Positions 37,689 through 46,891 of a DNA stretch of 50,709 nucleotides are shown piece by piece. Within the stretch, counting starts at the first letter, position 1. Every line of letters starts with the position of its first letter. Both the position numbers and the translations under genes were made by a program. Location of the stretch: positions 1 to 50,709 of the forward strand of contig JAHBYY010000028.1 of the NCBI GenBank assembly GCA_019635715.1, in the 5' to 3' direction. Below the pieces are notes generated by a model that was not told the origin of the DNA, ran no database searches, and was given only the letters and a program-made list of their open reading frames with translations. This stretch comes from Rhizobiaceae bacterium (GTDB lineage: Bacteria; Pseudomonadota; Alphaproteobacteria; Rhizobiales; Rhizobiaceae).

Positions 37689-37766
37689 GAAACGCCCTAC
37701 GGATTGCGACTGCGGAGGCGTCCCGCAAACAAAAAGCGTGGTCAGCGCGAGTGTCTTCGCCCCGAC

Positions 37767-40040
37767 TTAATGAGATGTCCCTGCACGCTCTACATCAAGG
37801 TGGCGTAGACGTACTGCTACCGCCGGGATCTGATCGATTTCCAGGCGCTCGCGTACAGTAACAAGAGTCATCAAATCCCATGAAAGAAACCCATCGAATT
37901 TTGCGACATTCGGTTTGGACACCCCGGACATCAACGCATGCGTTGACGGAATGTCGCCTTCGGCAAATGCTTTCGCATAGCGGGCGACGCCGTCGACGTC
38001 ACACTCTTGCAATTCGATCGCGAAGGCCAATGGTGTCGTCTTGAACTCTCGGCTCTGGAAAGCGAGAGCGAGCGTAGTGAGCTTCCTTGTTCCTACCCAG
38101 GGAAATGCGATGACGCCATCGCCATATGGAATAATTCGCCGCTGATGGAGTTCAAGTTCCCGGAAGACCTGCCGCGCGCTCGTGAGCAGTTCGCCGGCTA
38201 CCAAGTCGATGTAGGGGTATGCATCCTCCGTGGACAATATCTCACGCATCTTGTTGACGATGTAGTCATGGACACTACCTCCGTTGCCACTGAATCGAGG
38301 AGGCTTTCCACCCTTGTTCGGCCGGACAGAGATCACCCTGGTTGCGTCATCGACCGTCAAAACGAGCCATCGACGCCCCGCGAAGATCAATGTCTCGCCA
38401 TTCTTGATAGCTGAATCGAGGGGGTAATTCCCGAGAACGCGCGCCTCGTGCATAATCCTGTATTCCCGCTCTGTCGCGAATACAGGATAGAACTCGTGGG
38501 TCTCCGTGATTTTCTCGCCAGTCTCCCCGATCATAAGCAGGCCATCCGGTGATTGTTCGATAAGCTTGTTCTCTGATGACGCCATGCACCTCAGAAGGTC
38601 TGCGAAGAGCGTCTTGTCGACTGTCCTGAACGGACCGCGTTCACATAGAGTTCGATAGGCGGCCTGCGGCCTGATGCCAGATTTCTGGAGGATGAGAGCA
38701 AGAATTTGGTGGAGGAGCGTGGATAGGTGCAGGCCAGAGATATCAGGCGGCTCGCACCAGCCATCCTTGAGGCATTCGATCATGGCGATCGACTGGATTA
38801 GCCCGAGGTTGAGACGATCGAGGGGATGTTGGCCGCGGCCGGGACCTCTCTCAATCACGAAAAGCCGCATGATCGCCGGGTTGCCAGCGCGCCGACCCGA
38901 TCTGCCGAGGCGTTGGCGAAGGGACGAGACGGCAAATCCGGGACCTATCTGGGCGACGCTTTCCACGTCGCCGATGTCGATTCCGAGTTCAAGTGTGGTC
39001 GTCGCGACGGCGGTTGTCGGCCTCGGATCATCTCTTAGCCGAATCTCGATGTCCTCGCGTTCCGCCCGCGACAAGCTACCGTGATGCGGAAAAAACTCGT
39101 TCGGACGATTGCCGTCTTCGCACATCGTACGCAGGCGGTCGGCGTAGAGTTCAACACTTGCGCGGGAGCCAGCAAAAAGAAGATTCCGTTTGCCTCGGAG
39201 AAATCGAAAAAGATCGTCTGCAACACGGTAAGGCACCCCGTGGCTCTCGGTACCTTCGGCGTCATTCTCAACCGGCTCGTCGGTATCCTTGGGCCTCTCC
39301 TCATTCGCGAGATAGCCTCTTATTTGAAGCTTGAGGCCGTTGCCTTCGTCGTTGCCGTTTACGAGGAAGACCGAATGGCCTTCACCCGGCCTCAACGCCT
39401 CGGCGGCGAGTCTCATATCGCCAAGCGTGGCCGATAGTCCGATGCGATCAATCCGCTCCCGCCCGCATTCAACCTCTATTCTGTTCAAGATCGATTGGAG
39501 TTGCATCCCGCGCTCCGTCCCGATGAACGCGTGAAGTTCGTCGATGACTACCGCCTCAAGCGCGGAGAACAGGAAGCGAATTTCTCTCCCGCGTCGGACG
39601 AGCAGTGCTTCGAGCGACTCCGGCGTGATCAGCACAATTCCACTGGGATTCTTCCGCGCCCGTGCCTTGGCGTCCGCCGACACGTCGCCATGCCATTTGT
39701 ACAGGCCTATGTCGCAAGCGTCGCAAAGGCTTTCGAGTCGGCGGTGTTGATCGTTTATGAGCGCCTTGAGGGGGCTTACGTAAAGAATGGCAAAGCCGTC
39801 ACGGTTTTGTTTCGCTACGACGCGCGTCAAAAGCGGCAGCATTGCCGCCTCGGTCTTGCCTGCGGCGGTACGAGCGGAAACAACGACGTCCCCTCCCGAA
39901 AGGATCGCGGGGACGGCCTTCTCCTGTACATCCCGCAGTTTTTGCCATTTTTTTTGCCATATCCAGCGCTGAACAGGCTGAGCGAGGCGGTCAAATGCGG
40001 AAGGTTGCGAGTTCATCGTCCGATTCTTCGGTTTCCGCAT
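37767..40040 (-). CDS. sngC: Lhr-type DEAD/DEAH-box helicase, Shango system SngC
   Basis: Superfamily 2 helicase of 757 aa, last gene of a three-gene defence operon. Motif I is ARTAAGKTEA, motif II VIDELHAF, motif III LSATLGD and motif VI RQRLGRSGRR, with an Lhr-like C-terminal domain. It matches the DEAD/DEAH helicase of the Shango anti-phage system; BREX type 2 also has an Lhr-like helicase, but no other BREX gene is present. ATG at 40040 overlaps the ATPase gene by 50 bp; ATG at 40016 (MNSQPSAFDRL) is equally plausible. Neither has a strong ribosome site, which fits translational coupling. Confidence 0.85.
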   Translation of the reverse strand: MRKPKNRTMNSQPSAFDRLAQPVQRWIWQKKWQKLRDVQEKAVPAILSGGDVVVSARTAAGKTEAAMLPLLTRVVAKQNRDGFAILYVSPLKALINDQHRRLESLCDACDIGLYKWHGDVSADAKARARKNPSGIVLITPESLEALLVRRGREIRFLFSALEAVVIDELHAFIGTERGMQLQSILNRIEVECGRERIDRIGLSATLGDMRLAAEALRPGEGHSVFLVNGNDEGNGLKLQIRGYLANEERPKDTDEPVENDAEGTESHGVPYRVADDLFRFLRGKRNLLFAGSRASVELYADRLRTMCEDGNRPNEFFPHHGSLSRAEREDIEIRLRDDPRPTTAVATTTLELGIDIGDVESVAQIGPGFAVSSLRQRLGRSGRRAGNPAIMRLFVIERGPGRGQHPLDRLNLGLIQSIAMIECLKDGWCEPPDISGLHLSTLLHQILALILQKSGIRPQAAYRTLCERGPFRTVDKTLFADLLRCMASSENKLIEQSPDGLLMIGETGEKITETHEFYPVFATEREYRIMHEARVLGNYPLDSAIKNGETLIFAGRRWLVLTVDDATRVISVRPNKGGKPPRFSGNGGSVHDYIVNKMREILSTEDAYPYIDLVAGELLTSARQVFRELELHQRRIIPYGDGVIAFPWVGTRKLTTLALAFQSREFKTTPLAFAIELQECDVDGVARYAKAFAEGDIPSTHALMSGVSKPNVAKFDGFLSWDLMTLVTVRERLEIDQIPAVAVRLRHLDVERAGTSH

Positions 40041-41313
40041 TCACGTCGTGGTCCTGCGCCCCCTGTCGATCCTCGACAACGTCGACTTGTTCCAGAAAAT
40101 CCTTCCAGCTGACGCCGGGGTTTTGTTCGAGGACCGCCATCAGATCGACGAATGCCTTAACCGTGTTTCGCGGGGTCCTGAAGTAGGAATCTCCGATGGT
40201 GCTCGAGCAGTGCTCCATGAACGCGACCAGCGCTTCGTCGGGAACCAGGTGATTCTCCGCGCTACCGGCCGCGAATACGTCCCGCAGTCGTTCGAGGAGA
40301 TGGTAAAGCTCCTCTGGCGTCAGGCTCGGCAGATTTAGGACTGGACCTGAATAATCCGCAATGCCGTTCACGGCGAACGTGTTTTCCGCAAGTCGGCTTT
40401 GAAGGGCTTGGTAGGAGTACAGACCGCGCCGGGTATCGAGGAGAAACTCCGGGGTGCCGCTCATAATAAAACCGATGCCCTCTGTCGTTCCTTGGAGGAC
40501 ATCGTTCAGGATGCGGAGAATCTGCTCGTAGTTTTGGTTGCGCGCCTGCGAACTCTGAAGCTTGTAGAGATTTACCAGTTCGTCGAGGCAGACGAGCAGG
40601 CCGCCAAAGCCCGCAACCCGCACAAAGCGTGCGAGCAGTCTGAGGCCGTCGTAAAACGAGGTGTCGTCGATGATCGTGCGGACGCCGAGGTCATGACGTG
40701 CCTCCGTCTTGGTGGTGTACTCGCCCCGTAACCAGCGAAGAGCGGAATCCTGAAGGTTTCCGTTGCCTTCCTCGTACCCGCGAGCATATGCGGCGATCAC
40801 GGAAGCAAAGTCGTAGCCGCCGACCATTTCGCGAATATCGCCAAGGCCCTCCTTGACGGCATTTTCCACGGGAATGCCTTTGGATGCGGCGTTTTCCGTT
40901 GCCTTCTGAATATAGCTCTCAAGAATGTTTCGGAGGGCACCCCCGTCCGGAGCGGTTCGGGTCGAGAGGCTTCGAGCGAGTTCCGCGTATAGGGTGCGCG
41001 CCTGGCCATTCGATGCGTGGATGCGGCGGTCGGGCGAGAGGTCGGCCTGGCAGACAGCGAGCTTGCTTTGTAGGGCGATCTGTCGAACGAGGAATAGGAA
41101 GAAGGTTTTCCCTGCGCCATAGGCTCCGATCACGAACCTGATGCTGGCTCCACCGTCGCCGACCCGCCGGATGTCGCGGATCACGGCGTCGATCTCGCGC
41201 TGTCGTCCAACCTGGATGTGCTGCAGGCCAAGCCGCGGTACGACGCCAGCCCGCAGTGCGCTGATGATGGTGTCACGGTCACGCGGCCGTATGGCGGGTG
41301 GCTTTGTGGTCAT
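39991..41313 (-). CDS. sngB: P-loop ATPase (BrxD-like), Shango system SngB
   Basis: ATP-binding protein of 440 aa of the DUF2791/BrxD kind. Walker A is GAYGAGKTFFL (about residues 63-73) and Walker B is LLVCLDELV, with a sensor-like FIMSGTPEFLLD and an arginine-rich RGLYSYQALQSRL segment that suggest an AAA+ fold. It overlaps the TerB gene by ATGA at its start and the helicase gene at its end. Partner order TerB, ATPase, helicase is that of Shango. It probably powers or gates the helicase during phage infection. Confidence 0.85.
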   Translation of the reverse strand: MTTKPPAIRPRDRDTIISALRAGVVPRLGLQHIQVGRQREIDAVIRDIRRVGDGGASIRFVIGAYGAGKTFFLFLVRQIALQSKLAVCQADLSPDRRIHASNGQARTLYAELARSLSTRTAPDGGALRNILESYIQKATENAASKGIPVENAVKEGLGDIREMVGGYDFASVIAAYARGYEEGNGNLQDSALRWLRGEYTTKTEARHDLGVRTIIDDTSFYDGLRLLARFVRVAGFGGLLVCLDELVNLYKLQSSQARNQNYEQILRILNDVLQGTTEGIGFIMSGTPEFLLDTRRGLYSYQALQSRLAENTFAVNGIADYSGPVLNLPSLTPEELYHLLERLRDVFAAGSAENHLVPDEALVAFMEHCSSTIGDSYFRTPRNTVKAFVDLMAVLEQNPGVSWKDFLEQVDVVEDRQGAQDHDVNAETEESDDELATFRI

Positions 41314-44300
41314 GCTGGCTTGCCTTCCATACCGTCTGCTGAAATAGCCATTTCCAGCGAGGGGAGCAGGTGCAGGCAGATCTCGACCGGATCATCACCC
41401 TCGATGATGAGTTCGTTAAAGCGATCCATCGACCAGTCATTGATGGCCTCGCGGGCGGCGCCCGGCATCAAACCTGCGTCGCGGGCCAAATGGTCGAAAT
41501 CCGCGGCGGCCCACGATGCCTGTAGGCGCAGCTCATTCAGGAGCGCGCCGTAGCGTTGCTCAAGGCCTTCAAAAGTTCCACTTTCAGGCGCATCTGTGTT
41601 CACCTCAACCAGGATCGGCTCGGAGGCGCCTGCATCGTCGTCGGCAAATATGTCGGCGAGCACGTTGGCGGTCACACTCGTTTCCGAGCGGATGCTGTGA
41701 AGCTTTGATTGGTCGATCCGGGTCGCGGGTTTGGCGGTGGGAATTCCTGTTGAGGTGCCGTTGGCAGACGAACCAGCCGTGCTAACCGGTGAACTCGTCC
41801 CGGAGTGCAGACGGTCGTAGAGAGCCTGATTGGCGAGACCCATCCGCTTGAAAATGAGCTCCAGCTTTCGGATTTCAGCGGCGTGGAGATTGCCATCAGC
41901 GGATGCCACCGAGATAAGCTCGTCAGCCACCGTCATTTTAGCCTCGGCGCTTACGTCTTTCAAACGCTTCGTCCAATCCTCAAGCCGATCGGGATAAACT
42001 TCGTTCAGTCGCAATTCGGCGCGCAGGCGGCTGCGCTCATTTGCATTCAACGAAGACTCGCGCTCGATGCGCTGGATCAATGTATCCCGCTCGCTGTCAT
42101 CAAAATGGCCGTCCGCATGGCCAATGATGAGTCCGAGCATCACGGCAAGCTGAATAGAACGATAACGATCAGTTGGCTCGGCGGTCGTTTCGGCGGCGAT
42201 TGCAAATATAAGCGCCGGGTCGCTGCCCGAGAGAGCTTTCGTGGCAAATGCTGGATCGAACGTCACACCGAATCCGAAAGCTGCCAAGAGTTGCGATACT
42301 TCGCGGAGCTTTGATTTGGTGGGAGGTATTCCGACATCGATTCCGGCAAGGTGGGCGACATTGCTCACCGTGGTAAGGGTCGCCCCGCGTGACATCTCTG
42401 CGAATTGATCGAGCGGGGAGCCTTCAAGCAAGCCCGCCTGCTGCGCGCGAAGTGCCTTTGGCAGTTTGGAGACGGCGATGAAGTTCGGCGTCAAGCCCGG
42501 CAGTCTGCCGAGCGCACGACTGTAATCGTCCAGCGCGTCGGAACAAGCCTCGAAGATGCGCCGAGCCATGCCTATGGGTTGGGAGTGATGTGCAATATCG
42601 GGGATCTTGCCGCCGAGGATTTCGATATCGACCTCGAAAGACCCGCTGCATGCCTTGTAGTGTTTCTGCAACGGCTTCGCTCTTGCGGCTTTGTAGCGGA
42701 AACCCGACGGATGCTCATTCAACAATTGCTGGGCAAAGAGCTGTCGCATGAGCTCGGGCGCACGTTTCGCGGGTGTACGCGCCCGCGTCTCTGGGTGCGT
42801 CATCGCAAATCGATAAAGCAAGTCCGGTTCCATTATCCGGTCGTCACGGACACAAATGCCCAAGGCTATCCTTATGGCCGTTGGGACCTCGTAGCCATTC
42901 GGCTCGATGCGAGCCAGGAAATGCGCCGACGGTTCGCCACTCCTGAGTTCGACGGCGGTCAGTAACTCCATCGAGTAGCGGTTGAATGAACTGTTGCCAC
43001 CGTAAATCTCGAGGAGGCGACGAACCTCAGCTGTTACGACGGGGGCATCCGGCGCGTTCCGCTCAAGCATAAGGCGGCGTTCGAGGCCATAAAAATAGAG
43101 AAAAACATATCCGATGTAAGTGTTCGGATCGGACCGTTCTCCCGCCAGCCATTCCAGATAGCTTCGACGCGCCTCCGGACTGATCGATGAGTACGATGGC
43201 CAGTAACCCATCGTGCGGCCCTCACGATCTCCCCATTGTGCGACGTGGAGTCCGGGGTTGATGAGACAATTCTCGGCTTCGTGGCGACCTCCGTCCTTGC
43301 CAAGAGATTTGCCAACGTAGATCAGCCCTTGCGATATGGTGATGCCAGCAATGGTAGTCGGGGAATCTTTTTCCCTCCATCCTGTCGACGAGGAGGTGAC
43401 GGCCAGAGTCCTTGTAGGGGTGTTGGGCTGCTGTCGCTGGGCTTCGTCATGCCGTCGCCGTGAAGCCTCGGCATTCTCAGTAACCCATTGCTTGACCGCC
43501 CCGTTGTGTCCCGCCAACGATATCGCCGGATTAACTTCCGCCGTCGGTTCCTTCCATCCGGTAGATGAGGGTGTAGAGGCCTGCCGCTCTGAGTGGATGT
43601 CAAAGTAACGTTTCTGCGCTTCGTCGTGCCGTTGCTTTGAAGCCTCGGCGTTGTCAGTGATCCATTGCTTGACCGCCGCGGCATGTGTTGACAAGGATGT
43701 CACCTGCTTGTCATCGCCCGCGGGGCTTCGTTCTTCTATTTCGGTGAGCGCGTCGTTGGGAGGTGCGTAAGGTCGGCTTGTGTTTCTCCCCGCGTTTTGT
43801 TTCACCCAATCCATGACCGCGGAATTGTGTGCCGCCAGGGATTCTGGGATTGACTGCACTGCCGGTCTTTGCATTTCCGTGGCTGTAAGGTCATCGACAC
43901 GAGGTTCAGTTGGCTGGGCAAGAACCCGCGATACATCTGGTGGGATCGTCGCTGGAGCGGGGTCTACTGAACGAGGCGATAATACAGTTAGAGTATTTGA
44001 TTTTCTCTTGCGAATAAAGAGGATTAACATCGCAAAAACGATCAAAGCGACGATATGGAGTGTAAATGGCTCACCTAACGTCTCTTCAGGGATTGACGAT
44101 GAAACTTTCGCGCCGACTCCGACCTCCGGCGTCTTTGTCATCGCGTTCGGTGTGATCTCGGTGGTCGTCGAAATGCCGGCGATCGATTTCTCTGGCACCG
44201 CATCGATTTTCGAAGGGACTTCTCCCGTCTTCTCATCCGATGCGGTCTCGGCGGAAGGTGCTGGATTCACATGATGATCGATCGGTTTGTTCTCGATCTC

Positions 44301-44594
44301 ATCACGCAACATATTCGGTTCGTCTTGAAGCTGTGGACTTTCCAAGAAAAGAGCGGCAATTGTGGCGTCGTCGGGCTTGCCGGTTGGCGCCAACCCATTG
44401 GCTTTTTGGAATTCGCGGAGGGCATTTGCAGACTTTTTTCCCCAAAGGCCGTCGATTGATCCAGGGCTGAACCCTTTGCTGCTCAAAGCCTGCTGAATGT
44501 CCCTAGGAGTTCGTTCGATAGCTTGCGCTGGCGCTCCTACCAAGCAGGCCAGGACAATCAACCTCAGGATCATCAGAGCATTGTGCAGCTTCAA
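41310..44594 (-). CDS. sngA: TerB-domain protein with peptidoglycan-binding and membrane segments, Shango system SngA
   Basis: Protein of about 1094 aa. The N-terminus has a signal peptide (LRLIVLACLVGAPAQA), a PG_binding_1 domain (IQQALSSKGFSPGSIDGLWG, about 30-90), a linker, and a transmembrane helix (HIVALIVFAMLILFIRKRK, about 178-198). Three related segments follow (AVMDWVKQNAG, AVKQWITDNAEAS, AVKQWVTENAEAS). Then come a TerB-N domain (GITISQGLIYVGKSLG), TerB (AVMLGLIIGHADGHFDDSER, VASADGNLHAAE) and TerB-C at the end. The expected topology is wall-binding domain in the periplasm, TerB parts in the cytoplasm. TTG at 44594 is chosen because GGAGG lies seven bases before it; ATG at 44645 or 44573 are alternatives. 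Known Shango operons begin with a TerB protein. Confidence 0.82.
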   Translation of the reverse strand: MKLHNALMILRLIVLACLVGAPAQAIERTPRDIQQALSSKGFSPGSIDGLWGKKSANALREFQKANGLAPTGKPDDATIAALFLESPQLQDEPNMLRDEIENKPIDHHVNPAPSAETASDEKTGEVPSKIDAVPEKSIAGISTTTEITPNAMTKTPEVGVGAKVSSSIPEETLGEPFTLHIVALIVFAMLILFIRKRKSNTLTVLSPRSVDPAPATIPPDVSRVLAQPTEPRVDDLTATEMQRPAVQSIPESLAAHNSAVMDWVKQNAGRNTSRPYAPPNDALTEIEERSPAGDDKQVTSLSTHAAAVKQWITDNAEASKQRHDEAQKRYFDIHSERQASTPSSTGWKEPTAEVNPAISLAGHNGAVKQWVTENAEASRRRHDEAQRQQPNTPTRTLAVTSSSTGWREKDSPTTIAGITISQGLIYVGKSLGKDGGRHEAENCLINPGLHVAQWGDREGRTMGYWPSYSSISPEARRSYLEWLAGERSDPNTYIGYVFLYFYGLERRLMLERNAPDAPVVTAEVRRLLEIYGGNSSFNRYSMELLTAVELRSGEPSAHFLARIEPNGYEVPTAIRIALGICVRDDRIMEPDLLYRFAMTHPETRARTPAKRAPELMRQLFAQQLLNEHPSGFRYKAARAKPLQKHYKACSGSFEVDIEILGGKIPDIAHHSQPIGMARRIFEACSDALDDYSRALGRLPGLTPNFIAVSKLPKALRAQQAGLLEGSPLDQFAEMSRGATLTTVSNVAHLAGIDVGIPPTKSKLREVSQLLAAFGFGVTFDPAFATKALSGSDPALIFAIAAETTAEPTDRYRSIQLAVMLGLIIGHADGHFDDSERDTLIQRIERESSLNANERSRLRAELRLNEVYPDRLEDWTKRLKDVSAEAKMTVADELISVASADGNLHAAEIRKLELIFKRMGLANQALYDRLHSGTSSPVSTAGSSANGTSTGIPTAKPATRIDQSKLHSIRSETSVTANVLADIFADDDAGASEPILVEVNTDAPESGTFEGLEQRYGALLNELRLQASWAAADFDHLARDAGLMPGAAREAINDWSMDRFNELIIEGDDPVEICLHLLPSLEMAISADGMEGKPA

Positions 44595-44922
44595 TTTCGC
44601 TCCTCCCCCGTGTGGGCCAATATACACGGAGAGCGCACGACGCAAAGGCGCTCATGCGGTCGTCGCTCCAATTGCACGAGAAGAGGAGAGAAAATTGCCC
44701 CCGATCGCGGGCGGGAACCCGGGTCGTGAGAGGTGGTCATTTCGCGGCCAGCTCTTACTGATAGGTGGGGATTGGAGGCTGGGCATGTTGGGGACTCAAG
44801 CAGGTCAGCATTCTTGCCCTTGCTCTCCCGGCCAGCCTCCTTCCGGCCTCGCTGCCGACTTGCAACAGCATGCCGTAGGATGGACTCACGTGCTGAGTTT
44901 TTACACGGCACCGTTGAGCAAA
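44595..44922. other. Non-coding gap between ArdC gene and Shango operon
   Basis: No credible gene is seen. The GGGGGAGGAG ribosome site of the TerB gene lies at its lower edge, and the region must hold the Shango promoter on the minus strand. No clear -35/-10 pair or operator could be assigned by eye. Confidence 0.35.
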
Positions 44923-44938
44923 AGCACCTCACGGTGCT
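44923..44938 (-). terminator. Intrinsic terminator overlapping the ArdC stop codon
   Basis: On the minus strand AGCACC-GTGA-GGTGCT forms a six-bp stem whose loop contains the TGA stop of the ArdC gene, followed by TTTT. It would separate ArdC transcription from the Shango operon. The stem is short, so its efficiency is uncertain. Confidence 0.45.
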
Positions 44939-45837
44939 GCCCTTAGGCTGGGCTCGATGAGCCAGTTCGCGGCTTGGCTCGCCTTGGAAGCTGCCGTGAA
45001 GATGGCGCGCTTGTCGTCCTTCAAGACTTTCAGCCAGTTTGCGATGTACTGAGCGTGATCGGCGCGAGGTTCGAGCGTGATGGCAAGATTGCTGCAAAGG
45101 AAAGCTGCGCCGAGTTCGGCGATGAGTTCTTCGACAGCGTAGGCTTCGGTCCCGAAGCGGCCCGAGAGGTCGCGGTCGAGGCGGGTCTTGCTGCCAGACC
45201 AGTGGACGAGTTCGTGACAGAGAGTGCTGTAGAATCCTTCGGCGGGCGTGGTGGTTTCGGTGCCGGTGAAGCGACGGCGTTCCGGCATGCGGATCAGGTC
45301 GGCTGAGGGGATGTAGCAGGCGCGATCGCCGGTTTCCTCGATTGTCGCGCCCGTGGCCTTGGCGAACTGTTCGGCCCGCTCGATCCGATCGAAGGTGGGT
45401 GCGTCGGGTAAAGCTGCGACAGTCTCGGCCGCGAAGTTGTCGACCTGGGCGGCGTTGAAGACGTGGCTGGCGCGGGCCATCAGGCGTTCGCCGTGCTCGG
45501 TCTCCCCGGTTTCTTCGTTGGTCTGCTCGATATCGAGTTTCTTGTAGAAGACGACAAGCGAGGATTTCTCGCCGCGTCGGACTTGGGCTCCGCGCTCCCG
45601 CCACTGACGATACGTGCCCCAGAGGTTCGAAGGATAGTCGGACGCCAGCGCCGAAACCCAGAGCGAGAGAATGTTGACGCCGTTGTAGGGCTTTGCGGGG
45701 GCGATGTTGACGGGGCGGGCGAAGCTGCCGCCCTTGCTCCTGATCCAAGGGAGACGGAATTCTCCTGCGGTTTCGATGCTTGCGACGATGCGGTTGGTGA
45801 TTTCCTGATGGACATCGAACTTCTGTTTGGCGGACAT
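44929..45837 (-). CDS. ardC: ArdC family anti-restriction protein
   Basis: Protein of 302 aa with an N-terminal single-stranded-DNA-binding ArdC domain (about 8-130; WIRSKGGSFARPVNI, GVNILSLW, WGTYRQW) and a C-terminal zincin-like metallopeptidase domain with H208-E209-L-V-H212 in CHELVHWSG and a third ligand likely in VEELIAELGAAFL. ArdC proteins protect incoming DNA from restriction when mobile elements enter a new host. ATG at 45837 follows GGAGAG; the frame is open upstream without protein-like features. Its presence supports the mobile nature of this region. The roughly 270 bp ahead of it are non-coding. Confidence 0.92.
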   Translation of the reverse strand: MSAKQKFDVHQEITNRIVASIETAGEFRLPWIRSKGGSFARPVNIAPAKPYNGVNILSLWVSALASDYPSNLWGTYRQWRERGAQVRRGEKSSLVVFYKKLDIEQTNEETGETEHGERLMARASHVFNAAQVDNFAAETVAALPDAPTFDRIERAEQFAKATGATIEETGDRACYIPSADLIRMPERRRFTGTETTTPAEGFYSTLCHELVHWSGSKTRLDRDLSGRFGTEAYAVEELIAELGAAFLCSNLAITLEPRADHAQYIANWLKVLKDDKRAIFTAASKASQAANWLIEPSLRAAP

Positions 45838-46107
45838 GGTGTCTCTCCCTTCGCCTGTGCTTTCCGGCCGCGACCGTCGCGGCCTGATGGCGTCCGAAGA
45901 GGCGGGAGGAGAGAGGCCCTGCACCCCGAGCAAAGCGAGCGGGCGGGCGAAGCGGAAAGACGGCGCATGCCGTTGCAGGGAGGAAAGCCTTCCGCCAGGA
46001 ACGCCAGCAAGAAGGCCGCAACGGGCGCGGCTTATCAGGTCAGGGAATGGAGAGACATTGCTCCGCCGAGAAAATCGGTCGGCATGACTAAACCGGGGCG
46101 TCGCAAC

Positions 46108-46599
46108 TCAGAGGCTGCGTAGATCCTTGACGAGCGCGAACAGGTGCAAAGGGTCGGACGGCGATTCCACAAATCCGAAATGTCGATAGAAAGATCGCGC
46201 GCGATCGTCTTTGGCGTGCACGGTGAAGGCGCGGATGCCGGCGATGTCGGCGGCCTGGAGCGTCCGAAGGATGGCATCACGCAACAATCCGGCGCCGACG
46301 CCCTTGCCTTGCCAGTCTTTTCCGACGGCGAGACGTGCGAGCAGCATGATGGGAACCGGGTGACGGGCGAGACCTATGGTCAGGCGCTCCGGCGCGCCTT
46401 CATAAGCAACCTCGCCGACGACCAGGGTGTAGAAGCCGATGACGTTCTCGCCGGATAAGCCGACATAGGTCTGTGAGGCGTTGGCCTGCTGATTGGGAAG
46501 CGCATAGCGGACGAGAAAGCGGTTGAGCGGTTCCTCGCCGCAGTCGAAGGCATCGACCGCATGCTTGCGTGTCAGCTTCTCAATGCGAAGCCCGCTCAC
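46108..46599 (-). CDS. tacT: GNAT N-acetyltransferase toxin (TacT-like)
   Basis: Type II toxin of 163 aa that, in studied relatives, acetylates the amino group of charged tRNAs and stops translation. The acetyl-CoA loop is WQGKGVGAGLL (96-106), and Y138 in RARSFYRHFGF occupies the place of the catalytic tyrosine. Its start overlaps the antitoxin stop by ATGA, the standard arrangement for this family. Target tRNA cannot be read from sequence. Both members appear intact. Confidence 0.9.
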   Translation of the reverse strand: MSGLRIEKLTRKHAVDAFDCGEEPLNRFLVRYALPNQQANASQTYVGLSGENVIGFYTLVVGEVAYEGAPERLTIGLARHPVPIMLLARLAVGKDWQGKGVGAGLLRDAILRTLQAADIAGIRAFTVHAKDDRARSFYRHFGFVESPSDPLHLFALVKDLRSL

Positions 46600-46886
46600 G
46601 CAGGATCACGGCCGGAGAAGATGCCGGGCTCGTTGAGCAACCGTTTCAGGCGCGGCATATCCCGTGTCGGCGCGTCGAGCGCGGCAGAAAATGCTGCCCA
46701 TCTGTCAGCGTCGAGCTGGAAGCTGCGCCGGTCGGCGAGCGTCTCTTCGGCCCGGCCAAGGGCGCTTTCGAGAACGAAGTCGGAAACGGAGCGCCCGGCG
46801 GCGGACGCGGCGGCTGCTAGCATGCGCTTGGCCTCGGCGCTGAGCCTCAGATCGAGCTTTTCGGAACGGGTTGTACGTGTGGTCAT
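46596..46886 (-). CDS. tacA: DUF1778 ribbon-helix-helix antitoxin (TacA-like)
   Basis: Antitoxin of 96 aa. The N-terminal RSEKLDLRLSAEAKRMLAAA and GRSVSDFVLESAL form a ribbon-helix-helix DNA-binding dimer unit, and the C-terminal half (WAAFSAALDAPTRDMPRLKR) should wrap the toxin. It precedes and overlaps the GNAT gene. Inverted repeats directly upstream suggest self-repression. Confidence 0.9.
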   Translation of the reverse strand: MTTRTTRSEKLDLRLSAEAKRMLAAAASAAGRSVSDFVLESALGRAEETLADRRSFQLDADRWAAFSAALDAPTRDMPRLKRLLNEPGIFSGRDPA

Positions 46887-46891
46887 GATTA

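Noticed and set aside
37767-41313. Type 2 BREX system (BrxD-like ATPase with Lhr-like helicase)
   Set aside because: No PglX, PglZ, BrxC or other BREX genes are present, and the TerB gene in the same operon points to Shango.
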